Assembly: GCF_006716565.1 (NCBI RefSeq)
Contig: NZ_VFPG01000001.1
Coordinates: forward strand, 496,001 to 560,000
Source: Nocardia bhagyanarayanae
Lineage (GTDB): Bacteria > Actinomycetota > Actinomycetes > Mycobacteriales > Mycobacteriaceae
Length of the DNA: 64,000 bases
Direction: 5' to 3'
The notes beneath the pieces are model-generated. The model was given only the letters and a program-made list of their open reading frames with translations, ran no database searches and was not told the origin of the DNA. Made by a program: the position numbers and the translations under genes. Numbering within the stretch: position 1 is the stretch's first letter; every line of letters starts with the position of its first letter. Shown one piece after another: positions 22,686-30,661 of this stretch.

Positions 22686-22704
22686 TTTGCATAGGCTTAC
22701 CTTA
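22686..22704. promoter_or_regulatory. IdeR-like iron box between nbtG and the secreted protein gene
   Basis: TTTGCATAGGCTTACCTTA matches the IdeR consensus at 14 of 19 positions. It lies 24 bp from the nbtG start and 71 bp from the secreted protein start and may regulate both. Confidence 0.7.
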
Positions 22705-22774
22705 CAGTGAACCGCAGTGTCGATCCCCACAGCGGGGACAGCACTCCGGCACGAGAACGATGGGAAGTACTTTC

Positions 22775-23242
22775 ATGATCAGCACCCGAAAGAAGCTGGG
22801 CGCGGTGGCCTTTGCCGCCGCCACCCTGGTCGGCGCGTTCGGCACCGTCACCACCGCCGCGATCGCCGAGGCCGCGCCGATCACCGCCCCGCTGCGCGCC
22901 AACGCGCCGAGCACCGGTGAACTGCGCGCCAAGATGGCGCTGCTGTTCAACGCGGGCGCGCCGCGTGCCGCGCGCGCCGCCGAACTGGAGACCGGCGCGG
23001 CGGGCCTGCCCACCTTCGACACCGCCGCCACGCTGATCGCCATCGCCCCGCCGAGCTGGCGCTGGGACATCACCGGCCCGGTGACCGTCAACGGCGACAC
23101 CCTCTCGGCCGTGCTGTACACCGCCACCGACGGTTACGAGCCGTGGACCTTCGACCTGACCTGGAAGCAGATCGACGGCACCTGGAAGCTGAGCCGCGAA
23201 TCCGTCTGCACCATCGGCAACTTCGTCGGCCAGGGCTGCTGA
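22775..23242 (+). CDS. Small secreted protein, resembling the low-molecular-weight antigen MTB12 type
   Basis: The product is 155 residues with an N-terminal signal peptide (basic MISTRKK, hydrophobic core, probable cleavage after AIAEAAP). The ATG at 22775 has gggaag seven bases upstream and avoids a five-codon extension. The mature part has WRWDITGPVTVNGDTLSAVL and LTWKQIDGTWKLSRESVC with a Cys pair (SVCTIG and GQGC at the end). This recalls the mycobacterial MTB12/CFP-2-like fold, which is related to NTF2-like domains. Its biochemical role is unknown. Its position beside nbtG and downstream of an IdeR-like box suggests an iron-starvation role outside the cell, possibly binding siderophore. 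That is inference only. Confidence 0.72.
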   Translation: MISTRKKLGAVAFAAATLVGAFGTVTTAAIAEAAPITAPLRANAPSTGELRAKMALLFNAGAPRAARAAELETGAAGLPTFDTAATLIAIAPPSWRWDITGPVTVNGDTLSAVLYTATDGYEPWTFDLTWKQIDGTWKLSRESVCTIGNFVGQGC

Positions 23243-23258
23243 GCAGTCCTCGCGGTTC

Positions 23259-23280
23259 GGCCCCCGCTTCGGCGGGGGCC
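23259..23280 (+). terminator. Hairpin terminator after the secreted protein gene
   Basis: A perfect 9-bp GC-rich stem (ggcccccgc / gcgggggcc) with a TTCG tetraloop is followed by gctgtcgttt. It lies 17 bases after the stop codon and separates this gene from the next iron box. Confidence 0.75.
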
Positions 23281-23311
23281 GCTGTCGTTTACCACGGTCG
23301 TGACATTCGAC

Positions 23312-23330
23312 TCAGCTTAGGCTAACCTCA
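23312..23330. promoter_or_regulatory. IdeR-like iron box directly before the first SIP gene
   Basis: The site contains the uninterrupted core TTAGGCTAACCT and matches the consensus at 16 of 19 positions. It ends only 5 bases before the ATG at 23336, leaving no room for a ribosome-binding site. This suggests a leaderless or near-leaderless transcript with the operator at the start. Confidence 0.85.
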
Positions 23331-23335
23331 CCTTC

Positions 23336-24043
23336 ATGGGCAGAGGTTTCAACGGCGTCATTGTGAAAGCGTGGGGCGGTCAGGACTACCGGCTCACTGT
23401 CACCGGGACCGAATACGTCACGGACAAATACATTCGGCTCGGCTTCGACGCGGGCGGCCTGCTCGCCGACCATCCGGTGCACCCCACCCAGTGGATCCGC
23501 CTCTGGATTCCCGACCTCGAGAACGAGAAGCTGCACCACCGCGGCTACACGCTGGTGGACCCCGATCCCGAGGGCGACAAGTTCGCCATCGAGTTCGCCG
23601 TGCACGACGGGCCCGCGGCGCGTTGGGCCGTCAATGCGGCGGTCGGCGACGGGCTGGACGCGACGGTGCTCGGGTCCAGTTTCGAACTCCCCGAAACGGC
23701 TCCGAGCGAATACCTGATGTTCGGCGACACCGCCTCGCTGCCCGCGATCAACTCCCTGCTCGACGCGATCGGCGACGTTCCAGCCCGCGTCTATCTGGAA
23801 TGGCAGTACGAATCCGACCAGACCCTGCCCGTGCGCAACAAGCCACACCACCAGGTCACCTGGCTACAGCGCATCGACGACGGCCGCCTGCTGCGCGAAC
23901 AGTCACAGGAGATCGCCTGCCCGGCGGACGCTTTCGCCTGGGTCGCCTGCGACGGCCACACCACCCGCTCGATCGTCAAGACCCTCAAGCAGACCCACAA
24001 CCTGCCGAAGACCGCGATCAAGTCGCAGGCGTACTGGAAGTAG
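23336..24043 (+). CDS. Siderophore-interacting protein (FAD/NADPH ferric-siderophore reductase), copy 1
   Basis: The product is a 235-residue flavoprotein of the SIP/ViuB family. The FAD-binding barrel contains LADHPVHPTQWIRLWIPD and the HRGYT motif near residue 70. The NAD(P)H domain contains MFGDTASLPAINSLLDAIG near 130 and ends in AWVACDGHTTRSIVKTLKQ. It would reduce iron in imported ferri-nocobactin and release it in the cytoplasm, as the SIP domain fused to mycobacterial IrtA does. A second gene 2.6 kb away encodes a closely similar 235-residue protein; the last 80 residues are almost identical. No Shine-Dalgarno sequence is visible, and an IdeR-like box ends 5 bases before the start. 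Confidence 0.92.
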   Translation: MGRGFNGVIVKAWGGQDYRLTVTGTEYVTDKYIRLGFDAGGLLADHPVHPTQWIRLWIPDLENEKLHHRGYTLVDPDPEGDKFAIEFAVHDGPAARWAVNAAVGDGLDATVLGSSFELPETAPSEYLMFGDTASLPAINSLLDAIGDVPARVYLEWQYESDQTLPVRNKPHHQVTWLQRIDDGRLLREQSQEIACPADAFAWVACDGHTTRSIVKTLKQTHNLPKTAIKSQAYWK

Positions 24044-24267
24044 GCGTTCCTCCGCCTTCGCTCCGGCCATGCGCGGGCTGATGACGGACTCCGTCCGACA
24101 GAGCCACCTGTGCGTTCCTCCGCCTTCGCTCCGGCCGAGCGCGGGCTGGGACGGACTCCGTCCGACAGCGCCAACTGTGCGTACTCCGCCTCCGCTCCGG
24201 CCACCCACGGGCTGTCGGTGGACTCCGTCCGGAGCGTGAGATTGCGTACTCGCGGTCATTCCTTCGG
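24044..24267. repeat. Three and a half tandem copies of a 65-68 bp GC-rich repeat
   Basis: Copies begin at 24044, 24112 and 24179, each starting gcgt.ctccgcc and containing tccggcc, a cgggctg segment and ggactccgtccg. A fourth partial copy starts near 24244. The units are about 80 percent alike by eye, and all contain self-complementary GGAC/GTCC stretches. They fill most of the 318 bp between the first SIP gene and the hydrolase gene. No protein is supported there. The repeats may act in transcription termination or be a species-specific intergenic element. Confidence 0.7.
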
Positions 24268-24361
24268 ATGATCATGTCGCGACCTGCTGACGACGCGCGA
24301 TGACTCGATCGCGCGTCAGGCTCGATCTCGAATCCGTTGCCCGAGCGGAAGCGAGGCAGGT

Positions 24362-25744
24362 ATGTCGCTCATCGACGCGTTGATCCCCATGGCCGCGATC
24401 GCGTGCGCGGCGCTCGTGCTGTGCACCAGCCGGATCGGGCGCGCGCCCGCGTTCGCCATGCTGGGCCTGCTGGCGCTCGGGGCGGCGGTGCAGTGGTTGC
24501 TCGAAGGGTTCTATTGGCAGTTCGTTCCGACCTACCTGCTGCTGGGCGCGACCGCGTGGTTCGTCGCGGCGCGGCCGAGCGGACGGGGTGGCAGGATCGC
24601 CGCACGCGCTGGGATCGGATTGCTCGTCGTCGCAGCGGCATTCGCGTGGCTGCCGGTACCGGTGCCGACGCTGCCCGCGCCGAGCGGGCCGTATGCCGTT
24701 GGCACCGAGACGTTTCGCTGGGTCGATCCGGACCGGCCGGAAACCGCGACCGACGACCTGGCCGATCGCCGCAACGTCATCGCGCAGGCCTGGTATCCGG
24801 CGGCCGAGCCGACCGGGAACGGCTCGCGTTATCTCGACGGGCTCGGCAGGCTGCCGAGCCGAGTCGCCCAGATTCCCAGCTTCCTCATGCGCGGCTACGA
24901 CCGCATCGATACGCACGGCGATGACCGCGCGTCACTCGGGCGGGACCGCGATCGCTGGCCGGTGGTGCTGTTCTCGCCGGGATACGGTGCGCCGCGCGCG
25001 TTCTACACCGGACTGATCGCCGAGCTCGCCAGCCGTGGGTTCGTGGTGCTCGCCGTCGATCACCCCTACGAGGCGGACGTGACCGAGCTCGCCGACGGAC
25101 GGATCGCGACGCCGGTGCGGAACTTTCCGGCCGACGAGGCCGAGGGCGAGCAGTACATGGTCGAGCAGCAGGCGGTGCGGGCGGCCGACCTGCGGTTCGT
25201 CATCGATCAACTCGACCGGCCGGGCGCGCTCGGCCCCAGGCTCTCCGGTCACCTCGACACCGGACACATCGCCGCCATCGGGCATTCGTTCGGCGGCGCC
25301 GCCGCAGCCGCCGCGGCCGCCGACGACGAACGCATCCGCGCCGCCGCCAACATCGACGGCACCCTGTACGGCGACCTGCCGGAACGCCCGCTGCGCCAAC
25401 CGTTCCTGCTGGTGCAGAGCGCGTACGCCGAGACGGGTCACTCCGCGAAGTTCCTGGATCGCAATGCCGCGCTGCTCGACGGGCTGCGTTCGGGCGGCTT
25501 CCGTTTCGAGATCGGCGACGCCAATCACTACAGCTTCACCGATGTTCCGCTGTTCCTCTCCGGGCCGGGGCGGTTCGCTGCGGCGCAGATGATCGGCGGA
25601 TCGCGCGGGCCGGCGGCGACACAGCGGGTGACCGTCGACATCATGGTCGCGTTTCTGAGCGGACCGCTCGGTGGATCGGGCGCGGATGTTGTGGCGGCGG
25701 CCGGGAAGCACCGCGATATTCGCGGCGGGCCTGTTGGGCGCTGA
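24362..25744 (+). CDS. Membrane-anchored alpha/beta hydrolase (PAF-acetylhydrolase-like)
   Basis: The product is 460 residues. The first 105 hold three or four hydrophobic segments. A hydrolase domain follows with VVLFSPGYGAPRAFY (oxyanion strand), VVLAVDHPYEADV, the nucleophile elbow IAAIGHSFGGAAAAA near residue 313 and a late His in GDANHYSFTD near 385. This matches the isoform II platelet-activating-factor acetylhydrolase/lipase fold found in many actinobacteria, and the substrate is unknown. The gene sits between the two SIP genes without its own iron box and seems functionally separate. The ATG at 24362 has gaggcagg just upstream. Confidence 0.82.
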   Translation: MSLIDALIPMAAIACAALVLCTSRIGRAPAFAMLGLLALGAAVQWLLEGFYWQFVPTYLLLGATAWFVAARPSGRGGRIAARAGIGLLVVAAAFAWLPVPVPTLPAPSGPYAVGTETFRWVDPDRPETATDDLADRRNVIAQAWYPAAEPTGNGSRYLDGLGRLPSRVAQIPSFLMRGYDRIDTHGDDRASLGRDRDRWPVVLFSPGYGAPRAFYTGLIAELASRGFVVLAVDHPYEADVTELADGRIATPVRNFPADEAEGEQYMVEQQAVRAADLRFVIDQLDRPGALGPRLSGHLDTGHIAAIGHSFGGAAAAAAAADDERIRAAANIDGTLYGDLPERPLRQPFLLVQSAYAETGHSAKFLDRNAALLDGLRSGGFRFEIGDANHYSFTDVPLFLSGPGRFAAAQMIGGSRGPAATQRVTVDIMVAFLSGPLGGSGADVVAAAGKHRDIRGGPVGR

Positions 25745-25939
25745 TCGCCGTCGCTGTTCTCGTGGGGTCCGGCGCGTCGCGGGTTCCGCACCGAACGGGT
25801 CGCCGACCTGGCCGGCTGCGATCGGCGGATGGTGCGGGTCGGTGGCGACGGAGCCGACGACGGTGCATATCGCGGCGACGCCCTGAGCGTGAGTTCGGGC
25901 GGGATGCGCCGATTCGGCACCCAGCGGGCGACAACCGAG

Positions 25940-25958
25940 TTTCGTTAGGCTAACCTCA
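25940..25958. promoter_or_regulatory. IdeR-like iron box directly before the second SIP gene
   Basis: It shares the core TTAGGCTAACCT with the box before SIP copy 1 and matches the consensus at 16 of 19 positions. It ends 6 bases before the ATG at 25965, again leaving no ribosome-binding site. The duplicated arrangement implies that the operator was duplicated with the gene. The roughly 195 bp upstream shows no gene. Confidence 0.85.
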
Positions 25959-25964
25959 TATCCC

Positions 25965-26672
25965 ATGGGAAGAGGGGCGAATGGCGTCATCCTGAAGGTG
26001 TGGCGCGCCGATGACTACCGACTGCGCGTGACGTCGACCGAGGCGATCACCGACCGATACCAGCGGATCGGGTTCACCGCGGGCGGGTTGCTCGCCGACC
26101 ACCCGGTGCACCCGACGCAGTTCATCCGGCTGTGGATCCCGGACGCGGAGACCGACAAGCTGCACCACCGCGGCTACACGATCGTCGACCAGGATCCCGA
26201 GGGCGACCACTTCTACATCGAGTTCGCCGTGCACAGCGGCCCCGCCAGCGCGTGGGCGCAGCGAGCGAAGGTCGGCGACGAGATCGAGGCGTCGGTGCTG
26301 GGGTCGAAGTTCGAGCTGCCGGAGACGCCGCCGAGCGAATACCTCCTCTTCGGCGACACCGCCTCGCTGCCCGCGATCAACTCCCTGCTCGACGCGATCG
26401 GCGACGCGCCCGCCCGGGTGTGGCTGGAATGGCAGTACGAATCCGATCAGACCCTGCCGGTCCGCAACAAGCCGCACCACCAGATCACCTGGCTACAGCG
26501 CATCGACGACGGCCGCCTGCTGCGCGAACAAGCGCAAGAGATTTCCTGCGCAGCGGACGCTTTCGCCTGGGTCGCCTGCGACGGCCACACCACCCGCTCG
26601 ATCGTCAAGACCCTCAAGCAGACCCACAACCTGCCGAAGTCCCAGCTGAAGTACCAGGCCTACTGGAAGTAA
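25965..26672 (+). CDS. Siderophore-interacting protein (FAD/NADPH ferric-siderophore reductase), copy 2
   Basis: The product is 235 residues, the same length as copy 1. It has the same FAD motif HHRGYTIVDQDPEGD and nucleotide motif LFGDTASLPAINSLLDAIG. The N-terminal third differs moderately from copy 1. From about position 26350 to the stop the DNA is almost identical, including long exact runs over the last 90 codons. This pattern points to recent duplication or gene conversion. The role should be the same: cytosolic reduction of ferric siderophore. It is followed by a strong hairpin and then the convergent irtAB genes. Confidence 0.92.
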   Translation: MGRGANGVILKVWRADDYRLRVTSTEAITDRYQRIGFTAGGLLADHPVHPTQFIRLWIPDAETDKLHHRGYTIVDQDPEGDHFYIEFAVHSGPASAWAQRAKVGDEIEASVLGSKFELPETPPSEYLLFGDTASLPAINSLLDAIGDAPARVWLEWQYESDQTLPVRNKPHHQITWLQRIDDGRLLREQAQEISCAADAFAWVACDGHTTRSIVKTLKQTHNLPKSQLKYQAYWK

Positions 26673-26685
26673 GGGCGTATCCGAT

Positions 26686-26717
26686 CGGGCCGCCGCGGAA
26701 CATCCCGCGGCGGCCCG
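26686..26717. terminator. Convergent hairpin between SIP copy 2 and irtB
   Basis: A perfect 13-bp stem (cgggccgccgcgg / ccgcggcggcccg) with a six-base loop sits in the 62-bp gap between convergent genes and can serve both strands. Confidence 0.75.
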
Positions 26718-26734
26718 TTCTCGTTGTCGCCGGG

Positions 26735-28471
26735 TCAGACCGCGGCCGGTTCCAACCGCCACCCCGACGCGCGACTGCGCTCGTTCCAGAAGTCCGCGTA
26801 GCGACCGCCCTGCGCGAGCAGTTCGGCGTGCGTGCCGCGTTCGACGATGCGACCACCGTCGACGAACAGGATCTGGTCCGCGTGGGCGATGGTGGCCAAG
26901 CGGTGCGCCACAACGATCACCGTCTTGCCCCTGGTGAGCTGGTGCATGCCGCGCACAACCACCGCCTCGCTGTGCGGGTCCAGCGCACTGGTCGCCTCGT
27001 CGAGCAGCACGATCGGGGCGTCCTTCAGCAGGGCGCGGGCGATCGAGACGCGTTGCCGCTCACCGCCGGACAGCGCGGCGCCGCCCTCGCCGACCACGGT
27101 GTCGTACCCGTCGGGCAGGCGCTGGGCGATCTCGTCCACCCGCGCGGCCTCGGCGGCGCGCAGCACCTCGGCGTCGGTGGCGTCGGGGCGGCCGATCCGG
27201 ATGTTGTCCGACACCGACCGGTCGAACAGGTAGACGTTCTGGGAGACCAGCGACAGCTGGTTCAGCAGCGTCTCCGAAGGCTGTTCCCGCACATCGTGTT
27301 CGCCGACGGCCACCCGCCCGGCGTCCACGTCGTAGAACCGCGCGGCCAGGCGCAGCAGCGTCGTCTTGCCCGCGCCGCTCGGGCCGACGATCGCGGTCGT
27401 CGTCCCGGCCGGAACGCTGAAGGTGATGTCGGAGAGCACCGGCTCACCGGGCCGATAGCCGAAGCTCACATTGTCGAAGATCACGGTCGGCACGCCCGGC
27501 GTCACCGGCGAATTCGCCTCGGGCAGTGTCTTTTCCGCGAGCAGCCCGGTGACGCGGTCGACGGCGGCGGCCGCCGATCGCAGACCGTTGCCCAGTTGCG
27601 CGGCCTGATTGAGCGGTTCGATGAACCGCGAGCTCACGGCGATCAGCGCGATCGCCACGGCCGTCGAGACGGCGCCGTCGGTCACCCTCGCGATCACCAC
27701 GTACACCAGGACCAGGAACACCGCCTGCACGAACAGCGCGAAGACGATCAGGCTCGGCACCGACGTGAAGACCATCCTGGTGTTCGCCGAACGCTGCTGC
27801 CGCAGTGCGCCGTCCAGCGCCTTGTTTCCCGCGCCGACCGCGCCGAACGCGCGAAGCACCGGCTGGGCCTGCGCGAATTCGACTACGCGCGAATCGGCTT
27901 CGGCAGCGGCGGCGTGCAGCCCCTGATCGGCCCGCTGGTACGCGCGGTGGGCCAGACCGTTGACGAGGAAGAGCACCGGGGCCGCGAGCAGCATGGCAAG
28001 CGCGATCCGCCAGTCGATGAAGAGCATGCCGACCGCCACGCCGAGCGGGACCACGATACCGGTGACGACCTTGGCGAGCAGATAGGCGACCGCGCCCTGG
28101 ATCTCGCGCACGTTCTCCACCGCGATCCGCGAGAGAGGCCCGGCGCTACGGGTTTCGAACCAGCCGAGCGGCAACGCGTTCAGATGGTCGCCGAGCCGGG
28201 TTTGCAGACCGCGCTGCATGCCGATCGCGATGCGCAATCCCAGCGCGACCTGGAGGTAGCCGAACACCGCGACGGCGACGACTGCGGCGAACATCAGCAG
28301 CGCCCAGAACCAGGCGCGCCCGAGATCATCGTCGAACAACGCCTCGAGCACCGGAACCAACAGCAGATACGCGACCGCTTGGCTGATCGCCTGGCCGACG
28401 ATGGCGGCGAGCAATCGCGGTGTCAGCGGGGCGAATTCGGCGGGCACCAGGCCGAGCAGTTTGCGAATCAT
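26735..28471 (-). CDS. irtB: ABC transporter, fused membrane and ATPase domains (IrtB-like ferric siderophore importer subunit)
   Basis: The product is 578 residues. An exporter-fold membrane domain of about six helices occupies residues 1-310. The nucleotide-binding domain follows with Walker A GPSGAGKTTLLRL, signature LSGGERQRVSIARAL, Walker B PIVLLDEATSALDPHS and H-loop VIVVAHRLATIA. Mycobacterial IrtB has this architecture and length and works with IrtA as a heterodimeric importer of ferri-mycobactin despite the exporter fold. The start overlaps the upstream partner's stop by 4 bp (ATGA), implying coupled translation. The neighbouring SIP and nocobactin genes and an IdeR-like box upstream support an iron-uptake role. 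Siderophore export cannot be excluded from sequence alone. Confidence 0.84.
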   Translation of the reverse strand: MIRKLLGLVPAEFAPLTPRLLAAIVGQAISQAVAYLLLVPVLEALFDDDLGRAWFWALLMFAAVVAVAVFGYLQVALGLRIAIGMQRGLQTRLGDHLNALPLGWFETRSAGPLSRIAVENVREIQGAVAYLLAKVVTGIVVPLGVAVGMLFIDWRIALAMLLAAPVLFLVNGLAHRAYQRADQGLHAAAAEADSRVVEFAQAQPVLRAFGAVGAGNKALDGALRQQRSANTRMVFTSVPSLIVFALFVQAVFLVLVYVVIARVTDGAVSTAVAIALIAVSSRFIEPLNQAAQLGNGLRSAAAAVDRVTGLLAEKTLPEANSPVTPGVPTVIFDNVSFGYRPGEPVLSDITFSVPAGTTTAIVGPSGAGKTTLLRLAARFYDVDAGRVAVGEHDVREQPSETLLNQLSLVSQNVYLFDRSVSDNIRIGRPDATDAEVLRAAEAARVDEIAQRLPDGYDTVVGEGGAALSGGERQRVSIARALLKDAPIVLLDEATSALDPHSEAVVVRGMHQLTRGKTVIVVAHRLATIAHADQILFVDGGRIVERGTHAELLAQGGRYADFWNERSRASGWRLEPAAV

Positions 28472-30321
28472 CGGGCTGCCTCACTTTCCACGAGCGAGAC
28501 CGCGCCGAGGGCCGCCTCGTTGATCTCCCAGAGCCGCTGGTAGGCGCCGCCCGCCGTGTGCAGGCTGCGGTGGTCGCCCTGCTCGACCAGGGTTCCGTTC
28601 TCCAGCACCAGAATCCGGTCCACACCGGTGATGGTGTGCAGCCGGTGCGCGATGACCAGCACGGTGCGTCCGGCCACCAGTGCGGCCAGCGCGTCCTGCA
28701 CCGCCGCCTCGGACTCCGGGTCGGCGAAGGCCGTCGCCTCGTCGAGTACCAGAACGGGCGTGTCGGCGAGCAACGCGCGTGCCACCGAAAGACGTTGCGC
28801 CTCACCACCGGACAGCGTCGCGTCGACGCCGATCTCGGAGTCGTAACCGCGTGGCAGCGCGAGGATGCGGTCGTGGATCTGCGCGGCGCGGGCGGCCCGC
28901 TCCAGCGCGGCGTCGTCCGCGTCCGGGGCGGCCAGCCGCAGGTTCTCGCGGATGCTGCCGCGGATCAGCCGGACGTCCTGGAAGACGAAACCGACTGTGC
29001 GGTAGAGCTCGTCGCTCGGGTAGTCGCGAATATCGCGACCACCGATGGTGATGCGCCCCGAACCGACGTCGTAGAAGCGGGGCAGCAGCTTGGCCAGCGT
29101 CGACTTGCCCGAGCCGCTCGGTCCGACCAGCGCTGTGATGGTGCCGGGCCGCAGCTCCAGGTCGATGTCGCGCAGCACATCGTGACCCTCGCGGTAACCG
29201 AACCCGACGGACTCGAAGCGGACCAGACCCGGTTCGGCCTGCTCGCTCGTCGCATCGGATTCCCCTGCGCCAGAGGCGAGTTCGGGGCTTTGCCGCAGGT
29301 CGTACAGGCGCTCGGCCGCCGCACCCGCGGCGCGCAACGCCTGTCCACCGTAGCCCAGACCGAGCAACGCGCTGCCGAGGCCGAGACCGACGAGCAGGAA
29401 CGGCAGCACGTCGAGCGGGGCGAGCCAGCCCCGGCCGACGCCGGCCAAACCGGCGACCACGATCACCAACATGACGCAGACCGGCGAGATCACGATGTCG
29501 GCGACCGCTTGGAGCCGGATCATCGGCGTCTTCCAGCGGCCGAAACTGTCGGCTTGGCCGTCCACCGCGTCCTGGAACTCGCGGTGCGCCTTGCCCGCCT
29601 GGCCGAATGCCCGCACCACCTGGATGCCGTCGACGAACTCGATGGTCGCCTGCTGGACCCGGCGTTCCCAGCGGGTGTAGACCGCGAGGCGGTCCATGTT
29701 CTCGCGATCCATCATCTTGCGGAATGCCAAGGCGTAGGCGATGAGCGGCAGCAGCAGGACCAGTGTCAGCCGCCAGTCCACGGTGAACAGGTAGCCGAGC
29801 GAGACCAGCGGCACCAGCAGGGCGCCGACGAACTCCAGCCGGGCGTGTGCGACCAGGTAGTGCAGCGCCTCGACGTCGTCTTGGAGGTACGTCTTCACCT
29901 CGCCGGAGCCGTGCTCGCCGAACCAGCCGAGCGGCACCCTGGTGAGCTTGGCCGCGAGCGCGCGGCGCACGGTGAGCTGGTAGCCGCCGTCCACCAAGTG
30001 CGTATAGGTCAAGGCCGCCGCCTGCAACAGCGCGCGCACCAGCAGCACCAGCATCGCCAGGCCGAACAGCCGCCACACGCGATCGGTGTCCACCGGATCG
30101 TCGAGCAGTTCGCGACATGCCTCGACGATCAGCACGAACGGCACCACGGTGCAGACCGAGGCGATCGCCATCACGACGCTGGCGAGTGTCAGCGCCCCTT
30201 GCACGGGCGCGAGAATCTCCTTGCGCGCCTTGGCCTGCTGTTGCTTGCGCTGTTTCGCCACCGCCCGTGGCGGCCGGTTCCCCGTCTCCGCCGCCGTGGG
30301 CGGCGCGACCTCCACCGTCAT
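28468..30321 (-). CDS. irtA: ABC transporter, fused membrane and ATPase domains (IrtA-like, without a fused SIP domain)
   Basis: The product is 617 residues from the ATG at 30321, which has ggcgagg upstream. Starting at 30378 would add an arginine-rich stretch and no domain. The membrane region starts after a basic KQRKQQQAKARKEILAP segment. The ATPase domain has Walker A GPSGSGKSTLAKLL, signature LSGGEAQRLSVARALL, Walker B VLVLDEATAFADPES and H-loop VIAHRLHTI. In mycobacteria the IrtA partner carries an N-terminal SIP reductase; here that domain is absent and is supplied by separate SIP genes nearby. An IdeR-like box lies about 66 bp upstream. Confidence 0.82.
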   Translation of the reverse strand: MTVEVAPPTAAETGNRPPRAVAKQRKQQQAKARKEILAPVQGALTLASVVMAIASVCTVVPFVLIVEACRELLDDPVDTDRVWRLFGLAMLVLLVRALLQAAALTYTHLVDGGYQLTVRRALAAKLTRVPLGWFGEHGSGEVKTYLQDDVEALHYLVAHARLEFVGALLVPLVSLGYLFTVDWRLTLVLLLPLIAYALAFRKMMDRENMDRLAVYTRWERRVQQATIEFVDGIQVVRAFGQAGKAHREFQDAVDGQADSFGRWKTPMIRLQAVADIVISPVCVMLVIVVAGLAGVGRGWLAPLDVLPFLLVGLGLGSALLGLGYGGQALRAAGAAAERLYDLRQSPELASGAGESDATSEQAEPGLVRFESVGFGYREGHDVLRDIDLELRPGTITALVGPSGSGKSTLAKLLPRFYDVGSGRITIGGRDIRDYPSDELYRTVGFVFQDVRLIRGSIRENLRLAAPDADDAALERAARAAQIHDRILALPRGYDSEIGVDATLSGGEAQRLSVARALLADTPVLVLDEATAFADPESEAAVQDALAALVAGRTVLVIAHRLHTITGVDRILVLENGTLVEQGDHRSLHTAGGAYQRLWEINEAALGAVSLVESEAAR

Positions 30322-30386
30322 ATGTCCTCGCCTTTCGACATCCCTGGCGCATCTCGCCGGAAACCGCCCCATCATCACACAGGAAG

Positions 30387-30405
30387 ATAGGTAAGGCTAA
30401 CTTTC
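30387..30405. promoter_or_regulatory. IdeR-like iron box upstream of irtAB
   Basis: ATAGGTAAGGCTAACTTTC matches the IdeR consensus at 14 of 19 positions and lies 66 bp upstream of the irtA start on the minus strand. Confidence 0.7.
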
Positions 30406-30661
30406 CCGACCCTCGGGCGGCCGAACGCCAAGCGAACGGCGGTCGACCACCGATGACGGCGCGGGACCGCGCGTTTCCGCTGTTCGACGCGACGTGGAAG
30501 CTTGCGTGAACGCCGCTTCGTCTCGGCTCCGAAACACCAACGTGGGAACTACTTTTGCCCGTTGTCTACCCGTCTCCCGAGTTGGAGTTGTGGAAATGTT
30601 CGTCACCCGGCCAGATCCCGCCAACCGGAATCGTGACGCGTTCGGCGGCGTTGTGCAGGGC

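Noticed and set aside
24044..24267. CRISPR array
   Set aside because: Units are 65-68 bp and contiguous with no unique spacers, and there are no cas genes nearby.
25745..25939. Small coding gene between the hydrolase and the second SIP gene
   Set aside because: The only frames are Arg-rich with no ribosome-binding site; treated as the upstream region of the SIP gene.
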